A stretch of 22,490 nucleotides of DNA from CAYVZZ01 sp964456185. Lineage in GTDB: Bacteria > Pseudomonadota > Gammaproteobacteria > Pseudomonadales > Alcanivoracaceae. The stretch is taken from contig CAYVZZ010000029.1 in assembly GCA_964456185.1 (NCBI GenBank), positions 1 to 22,490 of the forward strand, in the 5' to 3' direction. This document shows positions 14,586-22,460 of the stretch, in pieces. The notes under the pieces are model-generated. The model was not told where the DNA came from. It made no database searches and saw only the letters and a list, made by a program, of their open reading frames with translations. How positions within the stretch are numbered: position 1 is the stretch's first letter; each line of letters begins with the position of its first letter. Made by a program: the position numbers and the translations under genes.

Positions 14586-15200
14586 TTACTTTTTGGACAC
14601 AAACGCATTACCCGCAATATAGAAACGCAGCGGCTTGCTCGCCCATTCACCGGCATAATCCACACCGATACGCGGCTTGGTCACTATGTCAAAGGTGGCT
14701 GGAACCGGACATGGCGCCAGCCACAAATCGTCACTTAGCAAGTCATGGCCATAGTGCGTCATGTTGATGCCCATGGCTTTGCACAATCGGCCGGGACCAT
14801 GGGTATTGCCGGACAAATGCGCCACCGGCTCTAGGGCACGCAACAGAATCGCCGTTCCTGTGCTCTCTCCTTCGGTGACCACATTCATGCAATGGTGCAT
14901 ACCGTAAACCAAATACACATACGCATATCCCGGCGGACCAAACATGACACGCGTGCGCTTGGTCAGACCTTTGGAAGTATGCGCCGCCTTGTCTTCAGGC
15001 CCCAGATACGCTTCTACTTCTACGATGCGCCCCACCCGTTGCTCACCATTTGTTTGGTGCACTAACAGCTTACCCAACAATTCACGAGCCACCGTCAGCG
15101 TTGGTCGATGGTAAAATGACCGCGGCAAAGGCATTAGCGACTGACATTGTGATGCCGTAATCGCTTTTGCTACCGCCGAGCGTGATGACAAGGCTGGCAT
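14586..15200 (-). CDS. 3-methyladenine DNA glycosylase, AAG/MPG type
   Basis: This enzyme excises alkylated and deaminated purines from DNA, starting base excision repair. It belongs to the mammalian AAG/MPG fold, not to the E. coli Tag or AlkA types. The 204-aa product has YHRPTLTVARELLGKLLV (30-47) and the active-site strand VEVEAYLGPEDKAAH (60-74). Within it E63, Y65 and H74 match human E125, Y127 and H136. It also has FGPPGYAYVYLVYGMHHCMN, LLRALEP and GPGRLCKAMGI. The ATG at 15200 lies one base after the cysQ stop and has AAGGAAG upstream, inside the cysQ end. That supports the longer start over the ATG at 15134, although the first 22 residues are not obviously conserved. It is co-transcribed with cysQ. 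Confidence 0.93.
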   Translation of the reverse strand: MPALSSRSAVAKAITASQCQSLMPLPRSFYHRPTLTVARELLGKLLVHQTNGEQRVGRIVEVEAYLGPEDKAAHTSKGLTKRTRVMFGPPGYAYVYLVYGMHHCMNVVTEGESTGTAILLRALEPVAHLSGNTHGPGRLCKAMGINMTHYGHDLLSDDLWLAPCPVPATFDIVTKPRIGVDYAGEWASKPLRFYIAGNAFVSKK

Positions 15201-15201
15201 G

Positions 15202-16041
15202 TCACTTCCTTATATATTGTGCAAACTGTGCGTTAACAGCTTGCCAAGCAGCGGACAAGTCAGGCCAATCGGCAGCTTGGCTTAGGGCGACAAAATCGGG
15301 ATTAAGGAGGCTAGGTTTGTTGTACACCAGCGGCGTGAAATCTTTCTGCAAAATCACACCACCTGCTGCCCGTAAAATGGCGTCCGCCGCTGCGGTATCC
15401 CACTCGCTGGTGGGACCAAAGCGCGGATAGATATCGGCTTGACCGGCGGCAATGGCACACATTTTCAATGAAGAGCCCAAATCCTGACGGGTCGCCTGTC
15501 CGCGTTGTTGCTCCAACAGTTGCCGCAGGGTACGCAGACGCGGTCCATGACTACGACTACTAACCACCAAGCGCCAAGGACGTTGAGGCGAAGTGGTGTT
15601 TATCGATACACGTTGTGACGGGGTGATCCGCCAAGCCTGATTGCCGCTGCCCAGAAAAGTCAGCTCGGGAATGGGCGCGACTACCACGCCCAGTGTCGGC
15701 TGGTTGTTTTCCATCAAGGCAATATTGACGGTGAATTCGCCGCTGCGAGCCACAAACTCTTTGGTGCCGTCCAAGGGGTCGACCAGCCAGTAACGTGACC
15801 AATGGCGGCGCTCTTCCCAGTCGGGGGCGGTGCTTTCTTCGGAAATAATCGGGATGTCGGGGGTCAGTTGGTTTAACCCACTGACGATGACATTTTGTGC
15901 GGCTATGTCGGCGGCAGTGACCGGCGAACCGTCGGGCTTTTCTTCTACCCAGGCATCATTACGGTGATAAATTGCGGCGATGGCATCTCCGGCTTGTTGC
16001 GCCAGTTGGGTCACTGCTTCTGCCAACGCCTGCCTGTTCAT
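15202..16041 (-). CDS. cysQ: 3'(2'),5'-bisphosphate nucleotidase CysQ
   Basis: CysQ hydrolyses 3'-phosphoadenosine 5'-phosphate to AMP, clearing the by-product of sulfate assimilation and of phosphopantetheine transfer. The 279-aa product belongs to the inositol monophosphatase fold. It carries the metal-site motifs EKPDGSPVTAAD (34-45), SEES (67-70), DPLDGTKEF (88-96) and EWDTAAAD (213-220). The CysQ-type GEFTVNIALM and GVVVAPIPELTFLG strands are also present. The ATG at 16041 has AGGA eight bases upstream. It is followed by the MPG glycosylase gene after a single base and is divergent from yrfG, which in E. coli lies near the nudix gene nudE instead. Length and motifs are typical. Confidence 0.95.
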   Translation of the reverse strand: MNRQALAEAVTQLAQQAGDAIAAIYHRNDAWVEEKPDGSPVTAADIAAQNVIVSGLNQLTPDIPIISEESTAPDWEERRHWSRYWLVDPLDGTKEFVARSGEFTVNIALMENNQPTLGVVVAPIPELTFLGSGNQAWRITPSQRVSINTTSPQRPWRLVVSSRSHGPRLRTLRQLLEQQRGQATRQDLGSSLKMCAIAAGQADIYPRFGPTSEWDTAAADAILRAAGGVILQKDFTPLVYNKPSLLNPDFVALSQAADWPDLSAAWQAVNAQFAQYIRK

Positions 16042-16076
16042 TTATGGGTTCCTAGATTGTCTTCTTTTTATTTGCA

Positions 16077-16106
16077 TTGGCATCTGTCCTGCCGAGCACC
16101 GATAAT
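16077..16106 (+). promoter_or_regulatory. Promoter of yrfG-hslR-hslO
   Basis: TTGGCA (16077-16082, 5 of 6) and GATAAT (16101-16106, 5 of 6) are 18 bases apart; transcription would start near 16113, 29 bases before yrfG. This is the best sigma70-type match in the window. I see no heat-shock sigma32 pattern (CTTGAAA...CCCAT) here or before hslO. Confidence 0.6.
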
Positions 16107-16141
16107 GGCATCTTATCAGACTCATCAAAAAAGGTTGCAGT

Positions 16142-16798
16142 ATGCCACTCGATTGGTCCGCCATTGAAACGGTTTTATTGGATATGGACGGCACTCTGCT
16201 GGACTTAGCGTTTGACCGCTGGTTTTGGCAAGAGCACTTGCCCTTTGTATACGCTCGCCACCACCAGCTGCCCGAAGACCAGGGCAGCCAAGAATTGCTA
16301 GACCGCATTGACGCTCACATGGGTACATTGCAATGGTATTCACTGGATTTCTGGCAAGAGCAAACCGGGCTGGATATTGCCGCATTAAAACATGAAGCCC
16401 GCGACCGCATTGCCTTGCGCCCGCAAGCGCTAGACTTTCTCAGCGCGCTGGAGAAAACCGGCAAACAAATCATTCTGGCAACCAATGCACATCCGGCAGC
16501 GCTGGCGATTAAGCTGGATAAAACCGGCATCGACTCCTATTTCGACGCCATTGTCTCCAGCGCCGATTATGCAGCGGCTAAAGAAGAACAGGCTTTTTGG
16601 CAACGACTGCAAGACGAACACCCCTTTCATCCGGCGAGCACCCTACTAGTGGATGACTCCTTGAATGTGCTGGGTAGCGCCAAACGATACGGCATTGGCC
16701 ATTTGTGCTGTATCAAACAGCCGGATTCCGGCCGACCGCCACGCCCGCACACCGAGCCTTTCCACTGTGTCGACAACCTAGTGGATGCACTGCCATGA
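16142..16798 (+). CDS. yrfG: GMP/IMP nucleotidase YrfG, HAD superfamily
   Basis: YrfG is a haloacid-dehalogenase-type phosphatase that in E. coli dephosphorylates purine mononucleotides such as GMP and IMP. The 218-aa product begins with an E. coli-like N-terminus (ETVLLDMDGTLLDLAFDRWFW). Motif I is D14-M-D16, motif II is LATNA (112-116), the motif III lysine is probably K147, and motif IV is DDS (171-173). A helical cap lies between motifs I and II. The ATG at 16142 has AAGG eight bases upstream and sits shortly after a good promoter. Its stop overlaps the hslR start (ATGA). The gene order yrfG-hslR-hslO is as in E. coli, which strengthens the assignment. Substrate specificity is inferred from the family. 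Confidence 0.92.
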   Translation: MPLDWSAIETVLLDMDGTLLDLAFDRWFWQEHLPFVYARHHQLPEDQGSQELLDRIDAHMGTLQWYSLDFWQEQTGLDIAALKHEARDRIALRPQALDFLSALEKTGKQIILATNAHPAALAIKLDKTGIDSYFDAIVSSADYAAAKEEQAFWQRLQDEHPFHPASTLLVDDSLNVLGSAKRYGIGHLCCIKQPDSGRPPRPHTEPFHCVDNLVDALP

Positions 16799-17181
16799 CG
16801 TTGGAGAGTGTACGCATCGACAAGTGGCTTTGGGCGGCGCGATTTTTCAAAACTCGCAGCTTGGCAAAAAAGGCATTAGAGCACAATCAGGTCAAAGTGG
16901 ATGGCCAGCGGTGCCGCCCCAGCCGAAAAATCGTACCAGGCATGAAGCTCAGCATTGAAAAAGGCGACAACACATTCCATATCACGGTAGTGGCGTTATC
17001 GGACAAGCGCAGCAAAGCCAGCATTGCCCAACAGCTTTATGAAGAAAGCGACGCCGACCGCGAGGCACGTTTAGCCGCTGCAGAGCAACGTCGTTTGCGC
17101 TGGAAAAGCCGACCGGCACCGGCACACCGACCCGACAAGCGCGCCAGACGGCAACTACAGCAATTGAAACACCGACAGTAA
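16795..17181 (+). CDS. hslR: Heat-shock protein 15, S4-domain RNA-binding HslR
   Basis: Hsp15 binds free 50S subunits that carry a stalled nascent chain with tRNA and helps recycle them. The 128-aa product has an N-terminal S4 RNA-binding domain (about 6-65). It opens with VRIDKWLWAARFFKTRSLA, including the conserved RIDKWLW, and continues with NQVKVDG and PSRKIVPG. The C-terminal tail is strongly basic (RRLRWKSR, KRARRQLQQLKHRQ), as expected for rRNA contact. The ATG at 16795 overlaps the yrfG stop, so translation is coupled; an open frame reaches back to 16705 but has no support. It is followed after 42 bases by hslO. Confidence 0.95.
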   Translation: MTLESVRIDKWLWAARFFKTRSLAKKALEHNQVKVDGQRCRPSRKIVPGMKLSIEKGDNTFHITVVALSDKRSKASIAQQLYEESDADREARLAAAEQRRLRWKSRPAPAHRPDKRARRQLQQLKHRQ

Positions 17182-17223
17182 GTCATTACTCACATTTATC
17201 AGTCAATACGAGATACAGGCAAC

Positions 17224-18081
17224 ATGGACAATTTCCGACAGCGTTTCTTTTTTCCGGACACCGACCTGCGCGGCGACTATGTACAGCTCACCAGCGAGCT
17301 ACAGCCGGTGCTTGGAGCGCGCCAGTACCCATTGGAAATTCAAGGGCTATTGGGTGAGGCCTTAGCGGCTGTCTGCCTGCTTACCGGCACCTTGAAATTT
17401 GACGGTTACCTGAGCCTGCAAGCACAAGGCAAAGGCGAGCTTAACCTGCTCTTGGCCGAAGCCACTCACAACAAACAATTTCGTGGTGTGGCGCACTGGC
17501 AGGCCGACTACCAGCCGACGGAGCAGCCCAAATTGGCCGAGCTGCTGGGAAGCGAGGCGGTTATGGCGATTACACTACACCCCGCCAAAGGCAATGCTTA
17601 TCAAAGCTTGGTGCCGCTTCAAAAAGATACTCTGGCAGCGTGTTTGGGTGATTACTTTGAGCAGTCGGAACAGCTGCCCACCAAGCTGTGGCTAGCTTGC
17701 GGCAATGGTCGCGCCAGTGGCTTATTGCTACAGCGCCTGCCTAACCAGGAAGCCGACGAAGCGCACAATGCCGACCAGTGGCAAACCTTGCAAGCACTGG
17801 CTGACACCTTATCCACAGATGAAATGCTATCGCTACCGGCGAACGAGCTGTTACACCGCTTATTCCACGAACTATCCCCCACCCTGCCCGAAGCCGAGCC
17901 GTTGCAATTTGCCTGTCGCTGCAGCCGGGAAAAGGTAGAGAAGATGTTGCTGTCACTAGGGCGCGAGCAATTGCAGTCGTTATTGGATGAGAAAAATGAG
18001 GCGGATATCGAGTGTGATGTGTGTCGTCAGAACCAGCACTTTGATGCGGTTGATTTGCAGCAGCTAATACAACAGCTCTAA
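17224..18081 (+). CDS. hslO: Redox-regulated chaperonin Hsp33
   Basis: Hsp33 is a cytosolic holdase switched on by oxidation and unfolding during hypochlorite or peroxide stress. The 285-aa product has the N-terminal substrate-binding domain, then a linker. The C-terminal zinc redox switch has C231-R-C233 and C264-D-V-C267, the CxC and CxxC pair that releases zinc when oxidised. The conserved N-terminal R-G-D-Y segment (16-19) is present. The ATG at 17224 has AGG five bases upstream. It ends the yrfG-hslR-hslO operon. Its TAA stop abuts the ptsP stop on the other strand with no base between, and no terminator is visible for either gene. Confidence 0.96.
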   Translation: MDNFRQRFFFPDTDLRGDYVQLTSELQPVLGARQYPLEIQGLLGEALAAVCLLTGTLKFDGYLSLQAQGKGELNLLLAEATHNKQFRGVAHWQADYQPTEQPKLAELLGSEAVMAITLHPAKGNAYQSLVPLQKDTLAACLGDYFEQSEQLPTKLWLACGNGRASGLLLQRLPNQEADEAHNADQWQTLQALADTLSTDEMLSLPANELLHRLFHELSPTLPEAEPLQFACRCSREKVEKMLLSLGREQLQSLLDEKNEADIECDVCRQNQHFDAVDLQQLIQQL

Positions 18082-20355
18082 CTAATCGTCATCCTGCCGG
18101 CGCGGTAACAAATTTTCCAAGCCGGCACGCCCCATCTTCAAGCGGATGTAGGCGTTGATGACGCGCGCATCGTCCATTTCAAGCACATCCTCCAGCACCT
18201 CGCGTGCTTCTGCCGCACTAATGCGACGAATCGCCGCTTTCACACGCGGCAGGTTGGAGGCATTCATGCTTAGGCTATCGACCCCCATAGCCATCAACAT
18301 AACGGCCAGCGCGGGGTTGCCCGCCATTTCACCGCACACAGCGACCGGCTTGCCGGCTTCGTGCGCGGCTTGCACGACATGCACCAAAGCATGCAGCACC
18401 GCAGGGTGACAAGAATTGTATAGGCTCGATACTTTTTGATTGTTGCGATCCACTGCCAACAAGTATTGCGTCAAATCGTTGGTGCCCACCGAAAAGAAAT
18501 CTACCCGCTCGGCCAAAGCGGCTGCCTGATAGACCGCTGCAGGCACCTCGATCATAACGCCAACGGGCGGCATCTTGATGTCGTCATGGTCTTCGCAAAC
18601 TTCCATAAAGGCACGGTGGATTAACCGTTGTGCTTCTTCCACCTCAGACACATTGGTGACCATCGGCAGCATGATGCGCAAGTTGTTTAGCCCGGCACTG
18701 GCGCGCAGCATGGCGCGTACTTGCACCAAGAAAATCTCCGGATGATCCAGCGTCACCCGAATGCCACGCCAGCCCAAAAAGGGGTTGTCGTCACTAATCG
18801 GGAAATACGGCAGAGCCTTATCGCCGCCAATATCCAGCGTACGCATGGTCACCGGGCGTGGCGCGAAAGCTTTCAGTTGAGCCGCGTAAATTCGCCGCTG
18901 TTCGTCCTCCGACGGGAAGCGATTACGCACCATAAACGGGATTTCGGTGCGATAGAGTCCAACGCCTTCGGCACCGCGTTCCAACGAACGATCGATATCG
19001 GTCATCAACCCCGTATTAACACGAATGCGTACCCGCTGGCCGTCTTGAGTCTCGGCGGGCAGATCTCGCAGCTTTTCCAGCCCGGCGGACATTTGTCGCT
19101 CGTCGCGGATAATGCGGCGGAACTGCCGCTCAAGCTCGCCGGTCGGCCGCAAAATCAAACGACCACGATAGCCGTCGATAATGACTTTTTTGCCATCCAT
19201 CTGCTTAAGCTGCATACCGGATGCGCCCACCACCGTGGGAATGCCCATGGCGCGCGCGACAATGGCAACATGCGAGTTGTATGCACCCTGCACAGTGGCA
19301 ATGCCTTGAATGCGTTTTTGCGGCACTTCCATGAGCATAGCCGGGGTAATTTCATCCCCCAGCAAAATCGTGCGCTTGGGGAAATCGCGGCTTTTACGAT
19401 CCGCCTGCTGCAAATGCGCTAGCAGCCGCCGCCCCATGTCACGCACATCAGCTGCCCTTTCGCGCAGATAAGGGTCATCCAGGCTTTCAATCTTTTTGGC
19501 ATGCTCGTCAATCACATGGCGCAAGACACCCTGCGCCCATTGGCGACTTTCACGAATTTGATTAACCACCTCACCGGCCAACGCATGGCGATCGAGAATG
19601 CTGAGATAGGCATCAAACAGCGCCTGCTCTTCGGGACCAAGCTCAGCAGCACGCCGCCCGAGACTACGAATCTCTTCACGGGTGCTTACGAGGGCATCAT
19701 TCAGAATGGCAATTTCTGCTTCAACATCGTCGACGTCGCGATCCGGCACCGATGACAAATCGGCTGGCGGATACAACACCACGCCGGTGCCAATGGCCGC
19801 GCCTTGAGCACCACTTAAGCCTTTAATAAAGACCGGCATTTTGCGATTACTGCCGGATTCTAAATGCAGGTGTCCGGTTGCACGCGCATAGGCCACCACC
19901 GCCGACAACTGTGCCGAAATGGTGACCAAAAAAGCTTCTTCCGATTGATCAAACCGCCGTGCTGCCCGCTGCTGCACCACAATCACACCAGAGACCCCGC
20001 CCTGATGCATTACCGGCACGCCCATATACGCATGAAATGGGTCTTCGCCAGTTTCCGACAAATAGTGAAATTTGGGGTGCTGATGGGCGTCTTCCAGATT
20101 GATCAGCTCTTCACGCTGGGCGACCTGCCCCACCAGCCCTTCGGTCACACCCAGGCTGACGCGGCGTACGGCATTGCGGTTCAAGCCCTCGGAGGCCATG
20201 AGAACATAGCGTTCTTCATTGTCATCGAGCAGGTAAATCGAGCAGACTTCCGTGCCCATGGCTTCACGCACCTGACGCACCATGAGATCCAGCGCCTCTT
20301 GCAACGTATCGGCGCCGTTAACCTCTTGAACAATGCGACGTAGCGTATCAAGCAC
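18082..20355 (-). CDS. ptsP: Phosphoenolpyruvate-protein phosphotransferase PtsP (enzyme I-Ntr)
   Basis: PtsP is the first enzyme of the nitrogen-related phosphotransferase chain: it takes phosphate from phosphoenolpyruvate and passes it to NPr and on to EIIA-Ntr. The 757-aa product has an N-terminal GAF domain (about 1-160, thought to sense glutamine/2-oxoglutarate in relatives). The enzyme I phosphohistidine domain follows, with H362 in GAYNSHVAIVARAMG. The C-terminal PEP-binding barrel has TLDIGGDKALPYF (507-519), FFSVGTNDLTQYLLAVDRN (620-638) and catalytic C674 in AVCGEMAGNP. The start is GTG at 20355 with a strong GGAGGA seven bases upstream, overlapping the rppH end by eight bases. rppH-ptsP order is as in E. 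coli and Pseudomonas. No ptsO or ptsN is in the window. Confidence 0.97.
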   Translation of the reverse strand: MLDTLRRIVQEVNGADTLQEALDLMVRQVREAMGTEVCSIYLLDDNEERYVLMASEGLNRNAVRRVSLGVTEGLVGQVAQREELINLEDAHQHPKFHYLSETGEDPFHAYMGVPVMHQGGVSGVIVVQQRAARRFDQSEEAFLVTISAQLSAVVAYARATGHLHLESGSNRKMPVFIKGLSGAQGAAIGTGVVLYPPADLSSVPDRDVDDVEAEIAILNDALVSTREEIRSLGRRAAELGPEEQALFDAYLSILDRHALAGEVVNQIRESRQWAQGVLRHVIDEHAKKIESLDDPYLRERAADVRDMGRRLLAHLQQADRKSRDFPKRTILLGDEITPAMLMEVPQKRIQGIATVQGAYNSHVAIVARAMGIPTVVGASGMQLKQMDGKKVIIDGYRGRLILRPTGELERQFRRIIRDERQMSAGLEKLRDLPAETQDGQRVRIRVNTGLMTDIDRSLERGAEGVGLYRTEIPFMVRNRFPSEDEQRRIYAAQLKAFAPRPVTMRTLDIGGDKALPYFPISDDNPFLGWRGIRVTLDHPEIFLVQVRAMLRASAGLNNLRIMLPMVTNVSEVEEAQRLIHRAFMEVCEDHDDIKMPPVGVMIEVPAAVYQAAALAERVDFFSVGTNDLTQYLLAVDRNNQKVSSLYNSCHPAVLHALVHVVQAAHEAGKPVAVCGEMAGNPALAVMLMAMGVDSLSMNASNLPRVKAAIRRISAAEAREVLEDVLEMDDARVINAYIRLKMGRAGLENLLPRRQDDD

Positions 20356-20860
20356 TGTCGTTCCTCCAGACCGCCTTGTAGGCAGGCGACAGCTCGCGCA
20401 GCGCGTTGAGGTATACCTTGCGTTTGAAATACACCACTTTGCGTGCCGGATACCAATAGCTCACCCAGCGCCAGCCCTTAAATTCCGGGTGACTGGTGGC
20501 CTTCAAGTCAATATGGGAAGTGTCGCTTACCAAACGCAGTAAAAACCACTTTTGGCGCTGGCCGATGCAACAATTTTTGCGATAACGATTACGGCGTAAA
20601 AAGCGCTTGGGTAAACGATAAGGCAGCCAATCTTTGGTAACCGAGACAATTTCGACATCATCCGCCGTTAGGCCGGTTTCCTCATGCAGCTCACGATATA
20701 GCGCCTCTTCAGCGGATTCGCCTTCATCGAGGCCGCCTTGGGGAAATTGCCATGCGTTAGCGGGTGCAAAGCGGTGTCCCCAAAACAAGCGCCCCTCGTT
20801 GTTGACAATGATCATGCCAACATTCAACCGGTAGCCGTCCTCGTCTATCACACCGCCCAT
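20348..20860 (-). CDS. rppH: RNA pyrophosphohydrolase RppH
   Basis: RppH removes pyrophosphate from the 5' end of transcripts, which opens them to RNase E decay. The 170-aa product carries a complete Nudix box at 42-64 (GGLDEGESAEEALYRELHEE followed by TGL). The family's C-terminal segment CIGQRQKWFLLRL and GWRWVSYWYPARKVVYFKRKVY is also present. The ATG at 20860 is taken as the start. A GTG at 20851 would give the shorter M-I-D-E-D-G start usual in E. coli and Pseudomonas, so the first three residues (MGG) are uncertain. Its end overlaps the ptsP start. A candidate promoter lies 40-75 bases upstream. Confidence 0.96.
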   Translation of the reverse strand: MGGVIDEDGYRLNVGMIIVNNEGRLFWGHRFAPANAWQFPQGGLDEGESAEEALYRELHEETGLTADDVEIVSVTKDWLPYRLPKRFLRRNRYRKNCCIGQRQKWFLLRLVSDTSHIDLKATSHPEFKGWRWVSYWYPARKVVYFKRKVYLNALRELSPAYKAVWRNDSA

Positions 20861-20907
20861 GTTATTTTCCGTGTTATTGTGTCAGTCACTGCCAAGCCGC
20901 CATCTTT

Positions 20908-20944
20908 AATATGGTGATTTAATGGGATTTTTCAACCCCCATTA
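20908..20944 (-). promoter_or_regulatory. Candidate rppH-ptsP promoter with flanking inverted repeat
   Basis: On the minus strand TTGAAA (plus 20930-20935, 5 of 6) lies 16 bases before CATATT (plus 20908-20913, 4 of 6). TAATGGG (20920-20926) and CCCATTA (20938-20944) form a perfect 7-bp inverted repeat around the -35, an operator-like placement. Confidence 0.4.
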
Positions 20945-21020
20945 CATATTGAAAGACAATAATTTACCAACACTTTATCAAAAATAGGTGAAGCTCGCGG
21001 GCGCGGCCTCCTTCTAACGC

Positions 21021-21050
21021 TTAAACCTTAATCTCAAATTGGGTTACACT
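21021..21050 (+). promoter_or_regulatory. Candidate promoter of the HAD phosphatase gene
   Basis: TTAAAC (21021-21026) is followed after 18 bases by TACACT (21045-21050). The -35 is poor. Transcription would begin near 21057, leaving a short leader with GAGG at 21068-21071. Confidence 0.3.
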
Positions 21051-21076
21051 GCGCCTTTTGACGCATTGAGGTAGTC

Positions 21077-21730
21077 ATGGCGCTAGCACTTTTCGATCTC
21101 GACAACACCCTGCTAGGCGGCGATTCCGATCACCTCTGGGGTGAATTTCTCGTGCAGCGCGGCCTGGTCGATGGTGCCGATTTCAAGCGTCAAAACGATG
21201 CCTTTTATGCCGATTACGTCAGTGGCAATCTGGATATCCACGCTTATCTGCGCTTTGTGCTGGCACCGCTAGCCCAACGCAACCCGGCACAACTCGCTGC
21301 CTGGCATGCCGATTTCATGGAACACTTCATTGAGCCGATTATTTTGCCGGCAGCAGAGGCCTTAATCGACAAACACCGCCAAGCCGGTGATTCACTTGCC
21401 ATTATTACCGCCACCAATGACTTCATCACCGCGCCCATTGCCAAACGCTTGGGCATTGATGAACTCATGGCCAGTCGCGCCCATCGCATCGAGGGTTACT
21501 ACACCGGCGAACCGGATGGCGCGCCTTGCTTTGCGGCAGGCAAACTAGTGCATCTCAACGCTTGGCTTGAAACACACCCACACTCTCTTGCCGATGCAAC
21601 CTTTTACAGCGACTCACACAATGACCTGCCGCTGTTAAACGAAGTTGGCCACGCGGTCGCCGTGGACCCCGACGACACGCTGGCCAAAGAGGCCAAGCAA
21701 CGTGGCTGGCCGATTATTAGCTTGCGCTAG
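21077..21730 (+). CDS. HAD-IB family phosphatase (SerB-like)
   Basis: This 217-aa hydrolase belongs to HAD subfamily IB, the group that includes phosphoserine phosphatase. Motif I is FDLDNTLL (6-13), with D7 the nucleophile and D9 the acid/base. Motif II is ITATND (110-115), the motif III lysine is probably K156 in AAGKLVHLNAW, and motif IV is YSDSHNDLPLL (177-187) with D179 and D183. A helical cap lies between motifs I and II. Pseudomonas has a protein of this type beside rppH-ptsP; relatives are variously annotated as phosphoserine or histidinol-phosphate phosphatase, and I cannot choose between them from sequence. The ATG at 21077 has GAGG five bases upstream. It is divergent from rppH and convergent with the next gene, nine bases between stops. 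Confidence 0.88.
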   Translation: MALALFDLDNTLLGGDSDHLWGEFLVQRGLVDGADFKRQNDAFYADYVSGNLDIHAYLRFVLAPLAQRNPAQLAAWHADFMEHFIEPIILPAAEALIDKHRQAGDSLAIITATNDFITAPIAKRLGIDELMASRAHRIEGYYTGEPDGAPCFAAGKLVHLNAWLETHPHSLADATFYSDSHNDLPLLNEVGHAVAVDPDDTLAKEAKQRGWPIISLR

Positions 21731-21739
21731 CGCTTATCC

Positions 21740-22330
21740 TTAGAAATTAACGCGCCCAAAAATGCCAAAGACGGTTGTGTCGCCACCTAGCGCCAAACGC
21801 GCGCCGGCATCAAACTGTCGATTGAGATGGAACAAGGCCTGACCAAACAGCCCAGAATCCGAATCCACAATATCCGTGTGATAGACACCGCCTTCCAATT
21901 CCAGCTTGTCAGTGGTGCGATGCCTTACACCAGCACGCAGCGTAAAGCCGGTTTCGCTTTCACTGTTGTTGGTATGGTCGACTTCATAATTCGTCCATTC
22001 CAATTCGCCTTCCGCCAACAAATCCAATTTTTCAATTAGCGGCATGTGGAAGCCCAAGCCACCGTGCAGATTAGTGGTGTCGATGTAATCTGAATCACCC
22101 AAGCTGCCGCCACCAAGTGCATATAAATTATCATTGATCGCAAAGCTAATATCGCCATCCAGCGAAGTCAGGTTATCGCCCCAGCCATCATAATCATGGG
22201 TAGAAAGCCCCAGGTCGGCATAGGTCCATGAGAAATGATTATTCTGAGGTGCCGTCGTCCGTGGCGCAGCTTGCGCCACCGATACTGATGCCGTTGCTAC
22301 CGCAGCTGCAATCGCAAGAGTCTTCCACAT
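21740..22330 (-). CDS. Small outer-membrane beta-barrel protein
   Basis: A 196-aa exported protein. The signal peptide MWKTLAIAAAVATASVSVAQA (1-21) is probably cut before APR. The mature part shows alternating polar and hydrophobic strands ending in aromatic residues (NHFSWTYADLGLST, LEGELEWTNYEVDH-type, FTLRAGVRHRT, LELEGGVYHTDIV, QALFHLNRQFDAGARLAL). The last strand ends in phenylalanine (FGRVNF), the usual BAM recognition signal. Size fits an eight-stranded barrel. It may be adhesin- or porin-like, but I recognise no specific family. An upstream in-frame ATG at 22375 would add 15 charged residues before the signal peptide; the ATG at 22330 is preferred despite a weak GAGA Shine-Dalgarno. 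Confidence 0.75.
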   Translation of the reverse strand: MWKTLAIAAAVATASVSVAQAAPRTTAPQNNHFSWTYADLGLSTHDYDGWGDNLTSLDGDISFAINDNLYALGGGSLGDSDYIDTTNLHGGLGFHMPLIEKLDLLAEGELEWTNYEVDHTNNSESETGFTLRAGVRHRTTDKLELEGGVYHTDIVDSDSGLFGQALFHLNRQFDAGARLALGGDTTVFGIFGRVNF

Positions 22331-22430
22331 AAAAAAATCTCGTTGTTCAGTTAATCGAAGGGTAAGACTAAGCAAATGCCCAAAAAGTTCCCAGCGACTA
22401 TCTCACACCAAAACACAAACCGCCCCACAG

Positions 22431-22439
22431 TGTTATGAT
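22431..22439 (+). promoter_or_regulatory. Extended -10 promoter element upstream of the right-edge gene
   Basis: TGTTATGAT (22431-22439) is an extended -10 (TGn followed by TATGAT, 5 of 6). No clear -35 lies upstream, as is common for extended -10 promoters. A start near 22446 would put the Shine-Dalgarno AGGAGGT almost at the 5' end. Confidence 0.4.
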
Positions 22440-22460
22440 AAAGCCGCACAGGAGGTATCC

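Noticed and set aside
14560..14608. Inverted repeat ATGCGTTTG/CAAACGCAT across the nadC and glycosylase stops as a shared terminator
   Set aside because: Both 9-base arms lie inside coding sequence, the loop is over 30 bases and no T-run follows, so chance is likely.
19864..20343. 159-codon plus-strand frame opposite ptsP
   Set aside because: It is antisense to the GAF domain of ptsP, is histidine-rich low-quality sequence, and has no support.
21724..21733. Palindrome GCGCTAGCGC at the HAD stop as a terminator
   Set aside because: It would leave only a 3-bp stem around a CTAG loop and has no T-run.
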